DNA of 64,000 nucleotides from NCBI GenBank assembly GCA_905220665.1, contig CAJNAR010000148.1, forward strand, positions 728,801 through 792,800, read 5' to 3'. This DNA comes from Albugo candida. Lineage: Eukaryota > Oomycota > Peronosporomycetes > Albuginales > Albuginaceae. Every line of letters starts with the position of its first letter. Positions within the stretch are counted from its first letter, which is position 1. The notes beneath the pieces were generated by a model. The model saw only the letters and a program-made list of their open reading frames with translations. It was not told where the DNA came from and searched no databases. This document shows positions 10,830-19,100 of the stretch, piece after piece. The translations under genes were made by a program, and so were the position numbers.

Positions 10830-11087
10830 CGTTGGATGCAAGCTCCTCGGGACTCTGACGGAAGAACTCATACGCAAAAACGCCGACATTCTCGGGTTTC
10901 GCATCGAGAATTGCTCGCATAAATGCTTTGAGGAGCTTGTGCACATTCGGCTGACTCTGTAAATATCGCTCATTTTCCATCTGCAAAAAGACCTAAAAAC
11001 ACGTCAGATATCTCTCTCTCTTCCTCGTTCTCTCCTTACTTTGATCCGATCCAACGCCGCTTTCTCGCTTGAGTCTTGAGGCTTCAT
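10816..11087 (-). CDS. Small RIIa-domain protein (RIIAD1-like), two exons
   Basis: Exon 1 is 11040-11087 and exon 2 is 10816-10992 on the minus strand. The 47-bp intron begins GTAAGG and ends TTTTTAG. The product is 74 residues. The stretch ENERYLQSQPNVHKLLKAF, then a KPENVGVFAYEFF segment, matches the RIIa/Dpy-30-like helical dimerisation fold: a Y-L near the start, a hydrophobic helix, then a KP-x-D/N-V-x-x-F-A-x-x-F-F turn. RIIa proteins dock on AKAP-type amphipathic helices, and many small ones occur in flagellar radial spokes and regulatory complexes. Its neighbours are a coiled-coil protein and kinesin-2, which fits. No long open frame reveals it without splicing, so a simple ORF scan misses it. 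Confidence 0.8.
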
Positions 11088-11166
11088 GAAGAATCGTTCC
11101 AGAAATAGAGGTCGTGTGCGTCAAATCAATTTGGAAGGAAGGCAGAAAGCTGATATATTACAGTCA

Positions 11167-12570
11167 TTACACAGTTGGCGTCTTGCAAGGTCGATATTCC
11201 GACATGCGATCTTCCTCGGACGTCGGGTGCACGCCGTCTATTGACAATTTGCTCAATCGAATGTAGAAATCCTTGTCCAAATCCGCAAGCCCGAGATTGT
11301 TATCAAAGCAGCAATACCACGTCAGAGGAATGGAAAGAGCTGTGATCCCCGCAAAGCAGAAAAACGCCCCCGAGTACCCAAACGCATCATTTTCGACCCA
11401 AATGGAAAACCCGAATGACCCCAATGCCGCACCGGCTTTACCTGCTGCTGCAGAGAAACCATGACAAGTGCCTCGAATGGGTGTTGGGAACATTTCTGTC
11501 GGCATCACAAAAGTCGTTGTGTTTGGACCGAAATTCGCGAAAAATAATATGAGACCGAAAAGGATGATAAACGCTACCGGACGGGTCTTTAGCTGATCCC
11601 ACCACACACCCAACGACAGGAACAGTAGCGTCATCATGAAAAAGCCCTGCAGCTGGATTTTCTTCCGGCCTAAGCGATTGATATAATAACAGGCCACATA
11701 GTATCCCGGCAGCCCCATCATCGCGATAAAGACATTCTGAGTCGTAACTTGACGCAGGGAGGGATTCGACACGCCAATGACCGATAAGATGCTCGCAGAG
11801 AATAAATTCTGAGCATAGAAAACGATATCGAATAAAAACCAAGTCCCAGCGGTGCCGAGTAAACTCTTCCAATAATTACCTCCGATGAATAATATCTTCT
11901 CCCTATTTGATACTTTCAGTGATGGAGTCTGAACCTCTTGCTCCTTTAATGCTTTATATGCTTCGGTTTCTTCGGCTTTGATTCGACTGTAGCAAATGGC
12001 ACACGCTGGAATCATACCGAAGAGGATACGCCAGATTATCTCTAGATTTTGTGGATCATTGTCGCCTTTCGGCTGATCGGCCAGTGATTCGACCAAAAGA
12101 TTGCCGAAAATTGCCGCAGTCAATGATCCAACTCCCTGAAGCGAGAAAATCAATGCGACGCGGGAATTACGCTCAGCGACGTTGGTGCAGTCTTCCGCGG
12201 TCGAAGCTGCAGCGAGCGGATACTCGCCGCCAATACCGATGCCAAGTATACCTCGAGCGACGACCAAGAAGTATAGTGTATAGATGGCAGAGCCAGCATA
12301 AGCGACAGTACATAAAATGCCACCAATTATTAATAAGCCACAGGTTGCAATCATTGTTATACGACGACCAAATACGTCTCCGAGGACACCAAATAACATT
12401 TGACCAATGACTGCACCGATTAGCGCTGCGGCAGATATGGACGATTTCATATTTGTAGTATACGTTTTCTTAGTATACTGTTCTGTGAGGACCACATTGA
12501 CCACATTCATGACGAAGAGATCGTAAGCGTCATTGAAGAATCCGAGGCCGCGTACGGCAAAGTTATGCAT
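11167..12570 (-). CDS. Phosphate:H+ symporter, MFS (PHS/Pho84 family), copy 1
   Basis: A 467-residue major-facilitator protein with about 12 membrane segments. It starts almost directly in TM1 with the PHS hallmark GLGFFNDAYDLFVMN. The loop after TM2 has FGRRITM, and GIGIGGEYPLAA marks TM4. Later segments include LPGYYVACYYINRLGRKKIQ and GPNTTTFVMPTEMFPTPIRGT, all typical of high-affinity phosphate importers. The start at 12570 aligns with the start chosen for copy 2. The N-terminal tail is shorter than that of yeast Pho84. It is transcribed divergently from the intact acid phosphatase at 13245, so secretion of free phosphate and its uptake are probably co-controlled (inference). Confidence 0.92.
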   Translation of the reverse strand: MHNFAVRGLGFFNDAYDLFVMNVVNVVLTEQYTKKTYTTNMKSSISAAALIGAVIGQMLFGVLGDVFGRRITMIATCGLLIIGGILCTVAYAGSAIYTLYFLVVARGILGIGIGGEYPLAAASTAEDCTNVAERNSRVALIFSLQGVGSLTAAIFGNLLVESLADQPKGDNDPQNLEIIWRILFGMIPACAICYSRIKAEETEAYKALKEQEVQTPSLKVSNREKILFIGGNYWKSLLGTAGTWFLFDIVFYAQNLFSASILSVIGVSNPSLRQVTTQNVFIAMMGLPGYYVACYYINRLGRKKIQLQGFFMMTLLFLSLGVWWDQLKTRPVAFIILFGLILFFANFGPNTTTFVMPTEMFPTPIRGTCHGFSAAAGKAGAALGSFGFSIWVENDAFGYSGAFFCFAGITALSIPLTWYCCFDNNLGLADLDKDFYIRLSKLSIDGVHPTSEEDRMSEYRPCKTPTV

Positions 12571-13244
12571 GGCTAGGATAAGCTGAAGTGTCAGTTGATA
12601 GAGATAGCATATTCGTAATGTGGTGAGGCTTTTACGTGACGATAGGTATCAAGATCCAGAGAGGGAGATTCATGGTATAGACACTAATACCTTATCATCC
12701 TATAGATCTCATACTCTATACCAGTATAAACAAGATTCGTCTTTTGAAGAGTATACTCCAAGATGTATGCTCACTTCGTGCGACATTTTGCTGCCTTCTC
12801 GACTAATGTATACTATACACTTGACGCGGAATCCTCCCCAACATCGGCAGCCATCCACAGGCTTTTCTGAGAACATGAAAGCATTCTCGGCGTACCTCGA
12901 TATTGCCAGATTGCATAACGGTCGATCGGATTATAGAGCTGGAAACTCACCTCCTACTTTCTCCGAAACTAGCTTTAAACAGTGACTTTTCCTGTAGACG
13001 ATCGTGCGCTACCTCACGGCTTTTACAATCTGAGTCCTCCTTTATCGAGTGACAGTCCCACTCCCCTCAAACTCTGTCAAAGTCACTTCAATGAGGCTTC
13101 ACGGGAGGCCATCGAATCACTCAATCAACTTACAAGTGCGACAATCAAAATGTATGAGAGAGGTAGTTGTATGAAAGCTACAGACTCGATGGCGGACCAC
13201 ACTCCACCGACGTACGACAAATTCATTTTCCAATTTGATCAGCG
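12571..13244. promoter_or_regulatory. Shared divergent region of phosphate transporter and phosphatase
   Basis: The 674 bp lie between the divergent starts of the transporter (12570) and the phosphatase (13245). A frame from about 12993 to 13266 is fairly coding-like (for instance LKLCQSHFNEASREAIESLN) but is out of register with the phosphatase and has no recognised domain. It may be a 5' leader, a small upstream ORF or chance. No known phosphate-response element can be assigned for this lineage. Confidence 0.5.
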
Positions 13245-14675
13245 ATGCGATCTCGAAACTGCTTGATTGCATGTGTGGCGTGTTTAACAGTCTTTGCCGT
13301 CCTCGGAATCATTCTTGGAATCGTATTATCGCGAAAAACTATTTCTCACTCTAATAAAGGCGAAAAGGAATTGTGGAAGAAAAAGAATGAGGAGGTATTT
13401 GGCGGACTGGAAATGAGTGGATCAGGCTCTGGATCGGAGGAAGACGAAATGGATACCACGGATCCCACGCAGGAAAATTACACCATGACAGCCTTAGCGA
13501 TTGGTGATTGGGGTCGAACTGTTGCAAAGGTCGGAGGATCATGCTGTGCTCGTCGAAAGACGTACACAATCAAGGATTTCAATGCCATGGAATATACCGC
13601 AACACTTTTGGGTCTTGCGGCCGCCAAAGTAAAACCTCGACCGACCTTCATTCTGGGTCATGGTGATAATTTTTATTGGACGGGACTTAATGGAGTGCAG
13701 GATCAAGCGTACCGTTTCCACGAGACGTTTGAGACTAAATATAACGACGCTTCTCTCGATGGAATTCCATGGATCAATGTACTGGGTAATCACGATTACG
13801 GCGGTGCGAGTTTTGTCTGTGCAAAAGACAGTGCACCGGTTAAATGCACCTCCCCGCAAGCACTTGTGAGCGCGTTAAAAAGCAAATTTGACCTCCAAGC
13901 GAGTTATCACAGTCCGAATGGCGATCGATGGGTCTTGCGTGACCATTTCTACACTGTTCGATACGCCTCTGAAGCATTCGATGTCGAAATCTTTAATATG
14001 GATACAAATGACGCGGATACACACGGACTGCGACAGATTTGCTGTCAATGTTATGGCTACTCTGGTAAGAATGATGGTCGATGTGAGCAAGTTGTTCGTG
14101 GAGACGCACTTTGTGCGGGTGGGAGCACTGCCATGTACGATGCGTGTGCCACACAATTAAAGGCATGGGCGGATGATTCTCGCGCGCGATTGGTCGACGC
14201 CGTTGCTGCGTCTAACGCGACGTGGAAAATAATCAATACGCATTATTCACCATACAATCATTATTCGCCGGAGAAGGCTGAGCAGTGGAAGAAGCTCTTG
14301 TCGACGTTTAAAGGGAAAGTTCAATTGTTTATTTATGGACACACACATGCCGAAAAACACGACTACGCGTCATTCCGAATGCATTTTATTGAAAATGGCG
14401 CTGGTGGAGGTATTCAAAATGAATCGCCCAGCGGAATTCCGCCGTATGCCGAATCTTATGTAGAGAATGTGTGGTCAGCAGGTCATTACCCGTACGGTAT
14501 CTTCCAATTAGAGCTCTCTAAAACATGGATGAAGGTGCAGTTTTTCACATTCGATACATCGTGGAAAATGAATTTGGATGTGGGGAAGACGGTAACGGGA
14601 GGTATTGCCGCACCGCACTGTTGGTATTTGCCAGTGAGTGGTCGTAAAGGTAGAGCTTGTAGTAAGGTTGAGTAA
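13245..14675 (+). CDS. Purple acid phosphatase (TRAP/ACP5-like), membrane anchored
   Basis: A 476-residue protein. Residues about 6-29 form a hydrophobic signal anchor, then comes an acidic Ser/Gly/Glu linker, so the catalytic domain (about 80-470) should face outside or the secretory lumen. All five metallophosphatase blocks are present: GDWG (D88), GDNFY (D141, Y144), GNHD (N182, H183), NTHYSPY (H333) and GHTH (H366, H368). Together these give the complete Fe/metal site and catalytic His of the tartrate-resistant acid phosphatase family, which hydrolyses phosphomonoesters at low pH. It is the active paralogue of the gene at 713. The ATG at 13245 is preceded by an in-frame stop. Confidence 0.92.
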   Translation: MRSRNCLIACVACLTVFAVLGIILGIVLSRKTISHSNKGEKELWKKKNEEVFGGLEMSGSGSGSEEDEMDTTDPTQENYTMTALAIGDWGRTVAKVGGSCCARRKTYTIKDFNAMEYTATLLGLAAAKVKPRPTFILGHGDNFYWTGLNGVQDQAYRFHETFETKYNDASLDGIPWINVLGNHDYGGASFVCAKDSAPVKCTSPQALVSALKSKFDLQASYHSPNGDRWVLRDHFYTVRYASEAFDVEIFNMDTNDADTHGLRQICCQCYGYSGKNDGRCEQVVRGDALCAGGSTAMYDACATQLKAWADDSRARLVDAVAASNATWKIINTHYSPYNHYSPEKAEQWKKLLSTFKGKVQLFIYGHTHAEKHDYASFRMHFIENGAGGGIQNESPSGIPPYAESYVENVWSAGHYPYGIFQLELSKTWMKVQFFTFDTSWKMNLDVGKTVTGGIAAPHCWYLPVSGRKGRACSKVE

Positions 14676-14771
14676 TAGGTATAAATATATAAAGGCGTCT
14701 CACTGATCCGCTAAAGTGAGTTCAAAACGGCAGTGCAAACGAGTACATTTTACTTGCACAATGTATGTGCC

Positions 14772-14969
14772 ATGATGTGTGTTGTATTGAGTGGTACAGA
14801 CGCAGTCTCGAGATTTGGCGAGTTTGTGAGGATGCTGCGGGCGTATTGGCCAGTGATGGTGCAGCAGTTGCACCCAGTCATGCAACCCGAAAAGGTTTCG
14901 TGGATTCGAGAAATCACGTTTTTATTACTTGGATTACGTGAATATTCGGTCAGGAAATCCGCACTTTGA
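14772..14969 (+). CDS. Possible small protein, 65 residues
   Basis: An ATG-ATG start opens a 65-residue frame with amphipathic, coding-like composition (GTDAVSRFGEFVRMLRAYWP, then PEKVSWIREITFLLLGL). No family is recognised. The opposite strand is also open here but has the Cys/Thr/Asn-rich look of a shadow. It would converge on the small minus-strand gene at 15056. It could also be an exon of a longer spliced gene. Confidence 0.35.
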   Translation: MMCVVLSGTDAVSRFGEFVRMLRAYWPVMVQQLHPVMQPEKVSWIREITFLLLGLREYSVRKSAL

Positions 14970-15055
14970 GTGCCATCGGTCGTGTCAGAAAAAAACGAGT
15001 AAGGCAGTAAATGACGAAATATTTCTATTCTGTTCATCGAAACAACATTCAGACG

Positions 15056-15521
15056 TCAACAATATTCTGATTGTCGTTCTCGCCTGTTTTCTTTTCCATT
15101 CTGATCAGCTGTCGCTTCCCTGAATGCGATATTACATATTCTTCGAATTTTAATGTCAGTATCCCGCATTGTCGCTTCTACTGAATATTGTAACAACAAA
15201 TAACTGTTTAAATCGATGAAACCGAAAACAGCTTGGAACCGACTTGATTCTAATTTGATTTCAGCCACTCTCTGCCACATTCTAAACATTCGGACATGCG
15301 TATCCTTTACACATGCAAGATGGAATTTATTCTTGATAGAGTAGACCAGACGCTCGATCTTGCGTGCCCATTTAGACCACTTCGCATCTAAACCCTAAAA
15401 CAATTGTGTTCCGTTCCAAACGCCATTACAAATTTTGATAATATTTTGATTGTCACTTGAAATCAAAGTTACTGTCTGTCGGTTTCGACTTTCTTACAAA
15501 CTGGATAGGTGCGTTTGACAT
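15056..15521 (-). CDS. Small conserved-looking protein, two exons, unknown function
   Basis: Exon 1 (15498-15521) encodes MSNAPIQF. After a 103-bp intron (GTAAGA...TTTTAG) exon 2 (15056-15394) continues in frame, giving 120 residues. The body is rich in Lys/Arg/Trp and aliphatic residues (WSKWARKIERLVYSIKNKF, then RMFRMWQRVAEIKLESSRF), a composition expected of real coding sequence and not of its neighbours. Without splicing only a 77-residue frame from an internal Met (15289) is visible, and an in-frame TAG sits exactly at the acceptor. No family is recognised. The inferred start lies only 27 bp from the divergent FYVE gene. An internal start at 15289 is the alternative. Confidence 0.6.
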
Positions 15522-15548
15522 TTTTCGTGGTTGTGAATCGATTGAAAA
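15522..15548. promoter_or_regulatory. Very short divergent spacer (27 bp between start codons)
   Basis: If the two-exon model of the small minus-strand gene is right, its ATG and the ATG of the FYVE gene are separated by 27 bp. Both promoters would then overlap the opposite transcription unit. This is seen by position only; the real transcription starts are unknown. Confidence 0.4.
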
Positions 15549-17222
15549 ATGGGGCGACCGTTAGACAATAACACTTCAACATTCGATGCATCACGCGGTC
15601 GCGCAACTACCGATGCTCGTACTTATCTAAGCTCCAAGATGCCAAAAAATTATCAGTTTGAAGATTTCAATTCAATGAATTGTGGCTGTGGGCACTTTGG
15701 TGATCACGAGTTCACATCGGTTATCGAAGATTCATTAGAGACACAAGCGCGTGCTTCCTTATCGCTTTTCGGATTCGGCTCCTCCAACGATGCCTGTATC
15801 AACTGGAAACCTTTAGGAATTAATGCAAACGAAATGAAAATGAATGTTGGCAATAAGAGCCAACTAATCTCGCTTCGCGAACGGACATGCTCATTGGGTA
15901 AAAATGCGTTTTACTGGAATTTATTATCGAAATCACATCCGAAAACTTTGAGTGAGGAAAACAACGATATAAATGGAAATAATCATCCAGAATATGAAGA
16001 AACAGATGAGGAAGAACATGAATTCGAAGAAGGCAAAACATCGTCCAAGTTGGTACAGCAATATCTCGTCAAAAGCTCGATTCTGATCCCGGCTTCGGTC
16101 GAAGAAATGGCGCATCTTATCATCCAATCCGATCCCTCCGATATGAACATAACAATGCAATATCTGGTAGGTGTTAAAGTGATCGAATCCGAAGTGGTAT
16201 ACAGTCGCAATGAAAAACGCTCCCGTTATCCGGCGCGCACTCGCTGTGGCATGTTCAAACCACAACCACCAGAACCCACAGAAAGGAACCACAAACAACC
16301 CCCCACCACCGCTCAATACGACCCGAACCACAAACCCGACCCGAATTCGAACATCGCGAAATCCAAGGAATATGCCGCACAAAGAATCCAACGACGCAGA
16401 AAACTCTTACGAGAATCCAGTTCTCTTCTCGTCCAAGAAGATGACTCATTATCCGGAAATCACGGCAATCTCAGCTTAAAATGGGTCTTAGCCGAGAAAA
16501 CGGGTCGGATGTTCACAACCCGGGTTCAACACTGCTTGCTCGATTACGACTGTATCGTTGTCAACGACTGGGACGCTCAGGACGACTGTGGTCCAATGTT
16601 TGTACGCGTCATGCAATCGACCTATTTACCGCAATTCCAAAGCCGAACCCAAACGGACGCTGGAGTTCGACTCGCCGATTTACAGCCCACAGGCATCATG
16701 GTCCGTAAAGCGAAAGGCAAACCGGGCTTTGTGGAGGTCCAATTTGTCGGGTCGATTCTCGAAAAAGCCGATTTCCCCATAAGTTTTCGTCGCGCTCGAC
16801 TTCGTGCACTGTGCCTGAAAATTGCCAAATTGGAAGAAATTATTAGAGGACGCCATTTATCGCAATCGCTGATGATCCAACAACAACCGCTTTGGGTTCG
16901 AAATACCGATCGAATGAGTTGTAATAGCTGTGATATGAAATTCAGTCTGTCACGTCGTCGACATCATTGCCGACTTTGTGGTGATATTTGCTGCTCGGAA
17001 TGCTGTCCAAAAGTGGTTGTCGATCTACCCGATGCAGGTGCTACCCATGTACGCATTTGTGTCCTCTGTATGAAACGACGTCAATCGAGAGAAGCGAATG
17101 GATCGACTTCATCGTCTTCCTCCTCAACCGGCTCGCCAAGCAAAAATCAAGCGGAAAACATCCCGTCTCCATGTCGATCGTATGCGTATCAGCAACCTCT
17201 TCTGAATGAAGCGTATGTTTAG
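15549..17222 (+). CDS. FYVE zinc-finger protein, oomycete FYVE family
   Basis: A 557-residue protein with a FYVE domain at about 448-508: the WxxD-type opening (WVRNTD), paired Cys motifs (CNSC, CRLC, CCSEC, CVLC) and the basic RRRHHCR patch that binds phosphatidylinositol 3-phosphate on endosomes. The preceding region (about 200-430) has the register of the START-like module that often precedes FYVE in oomycete proteins (HCLLDYDCIVVNDWD, MFVRVMQSTYLPQ), but it is divergent. An acidic stretch lies at 135-160 and the C-terminus is Ser-rich. The ATG is at 15549. The partner membrane is inferred from the FYVE fold. Confidence 0.85.
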   Translation: MGRPLDNNTSTFDASRGRATTDARTYLSSKMPKNYQFEDFNSMNCGCGHFGDHEFTSVIEDSLETQARASLSLFGFGSSNDACINWKPLGINANEMKMNVGNKSQLISLRERTCSLGKNAFYWNLLSKSHPKTLSEENNDINGNNHPEYEETDEEEHEFEEGKTSSKLVQQYLVKSSILIPASVEEMAHLIIQSDPSDMNITMQYLVGVKVIESEVVYSRNEKRSRYPARTRCGMFKPQPPEPTERNHKQPPTTAQYDPNHKPDPNSNIAKSKEYAAQRIQRRRKLLRESSSLLVQEDDSLSGNHGNLSLKWVLAEKTGRMFTTRVQHCLLDYDCIVVNDWDAQDDCGPMFVRVMQSTYLPQFQSRTQTDAGVRLADLQPTGIMVRKAKGKPGFVEVQFVGSILEKADFPISFRRARLRALCLKIAKLEEIIRGRHLSQSLMIQQQPLWVRNTDRMSCNSCDMKFSLSRRRHHCRLCGDICCSECCPKVVVDLPDAGATHVRICVLCMKRRQSREANGSTSSSSSSTGSPSKNQAENIPSPCRSYAYQQPLLNEAYV

Positions 17223-17393
17223 TGAGTTTTTATTTTGCAAAGTAATTGTTACAATGCACTTTTTACTTTGTGTCTATTATCTCTCGCAGCACAGCAATAT
17301 TCATTTTGGATGCACTTACAATTTCAATCACCAAAGGAAATTAGTTGCAATTGTTGGAAAATATTGAGACCCACAAAAGGAACGGAAATGGTC

Positions 17394-18815
17394 TTACGAG
17401 TATTCGGGCGTGCACACAACCATAAAACTGGAGCTTTTCGTCGATTTCGCTCGAGAAAGAACCGAATCGCGCGCATTAGGATGTGTGCCCATCACTCTCG
17501 CATGGAATTCCTTGTCGAGAGCGTCAAGACCTCGATCGTTGTCAAAGGTGCAAAACCAAGTGAGAGGAATCGATACGAACGTAAGTGCTGCAAATGTGTA
17601 AAAGGCACCAGGATACCCAAAGCTCTTGTCCTCTACCCAAATGGAGAACCCAAACGATCCGATCGCAGCACCAACCTTACCGGAAGCCGCTGAAATCCCA
17701 TGACAAGTGCCTCGTATTTGTGTTGGGTACATTTCAGTCGGAAGTACAAAAGTCGTTGTGTTTGGGCCGAAATTGGCAAAGAAGAGCGTACATCCAAATA
17801 AAATGATAAATAAAATGGCGTTTTTCTTGAGATCTTCCCACCAAAATGCCAAACACAAAAACAAAAGACTTTGTAAGAAGAATCCTTGCAATTGAATGAG
17901 TCTTCGCCCCAGACGATTGATGAAAAAACACGCCACGTAGTACCCCGGCAGTCCCATCAATGCGATAAATACGTTTTCCAGCGTAATTTGCTGCAGGGAA
18001 GGATCACGGAGTCCCACCACCGATAAAATACTCGCAGAGAAGAGATTCTGAGCGTAGAAAGCGATATCGAATAAGAACCAGCAACCTGCAGTCCCCAACA
18101 AACTCTTCCAATAATGTCGAAAAATGAACGATATGCCAACATTTGATGATGCTCCTTCATTCCTAGCTTGACGCTGACGCTCTTGGGTGGCTTTATACGC
18201 TTCTGTTTCTTCCGCAAAGAGCCGATGATGGCAGACAATTAACGCCGGAATGATTCCAATTCCAAACAAAAGACGCCATACGACCTCCAGTTTTTGTGGA
18301 TCGTTGTCGCCAGTTTGACCGTTGGCGAGGCTTTGCACCAATAGATTCCCGACCAATGACGCCATCAACGACCCGATACCTTGCAGAGAAAATGTCAATG
18401 CAACTCGAGCATTTCGTTCTTCGACATTGGTCGCATCTTCAGCCGTCGATGAAGCTGCTAGCGGGTATTCTCCACCAATGCCAATGCCCAAAAGACCTCG
18501 TGCGAGCACCAAAAACCATATCGTTCCGGTCGGCGTGCTTGCATGTGCACCAGTGCAGAGAACGCCACCAACTATCAGGAGAGCACAAGTTGCAACCATA
18601 TTTGTCTTACGACCAAATACATCGCCGAGGATCCCGAATGCGATTTGACCGATCACAGCGCCGATCAGAGCTGCAGCCGACACTGCAGATTTGAGATTGG
18701 AAGTGTACACGTCTTTCCCGTATTGCTCGGTCAGCACGACATTGATCACGTTCATAATGAAGAGGTCATACGCGTCGTTAAAGAAGCCGAGTCCACGGAC
18801 AAAGAACTTGTTCAT
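17394..18815 (-). CDS. Phosphate:H+ symporter, MFS (PHS family), copy 2
   Basis: A 473-residue paralogue of the transporter at 11167-12570, from an ATG at 18815 (MNKFFVRGLGFFNDAYDLF). The frame extends upstream to 18953 but only from a TTG codon, and that extension has no counterpart in copy 1, so I use 18815. Family motifs are GIGIGGEYPLAASSTAED, the FGRKTN loop and GPNTTTFVLPTEMYPTQ. It lies convergent with the FYVE gene, 171 bp apart. Copy 1, copy 2 and the two acid phosphatases within 18 kb look like a phosphate-acquisition neighbourhood built by local duplication. Confidence 0.92.
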   Translation of the reverse strand: MNKFFVRGLGFFNDAYDLFIMNVINVVLTEQYGKDVYTSNLKSAVSAAALIGAVIGQIAFGILGDVFGRKTNMVATCALLIVGGVLCTGAHASTPTGTIWFLVLARGLLGIGIGGEYPLAASSTAEDATNVEERNARVALTFSLQGIGSLMASLVGNLLVQSLANGQTGDNDPQKLEVVWRLLFGIGIIPALIVCHHRLFAEETEAYKATQERQRQARNEGASSNVGISFIFRHYWKSLLGTAGCWFLFDIAFYAQNLFSASILSVVGLRDPSLQQITLENVFIALMGLPGYYVACFFINRLGRRLIQLQGFFLQSLLFLCLAFWWEDLKKNAILFIILFGCTLFFANFGPNTTTFVLPTEMYPTQIRGTCHGISAASGKVGAAIGSFGFSIWVEDKSFGYPGAFYTFAALTFVSIPLTWFCTFDNDRGLDALDKEFHARVMGTHPNARDSVLSRAKSTKSSSFMVVCTPEYS

Positions 18816-19100
18816 AGACACAGACGATTGGGCAATGGGTGCACAGGTAGATGGTGGCCATTGTCGCAGAGTGGCGCATGGAATTATAGATTTCTCTGCA
18901 TACAAATTTCCAATGGAGCGGATCTCATCGTGCTGACTATCTCCCTCTATCAATCAATCATTTGTTGAAATAGATTGACATCAGACTACCAAATAGTCAG
19001 TTACACTAGTCTTAACTACCTCTTTGAATCCATATCAACTATCAGAAATGTATTCAGTCCAATCGAACGATTGTCCCACTTTCCAGGCTTCCCGACGTCG

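Noticed and set aside
17394..18953. 519-residue version of the second phosphate transporter
   Set aside because: The extra 46 residues start at a TTG and have no counterpart in copy 1; the ATG at 18815 aligns with the start of copy 1.
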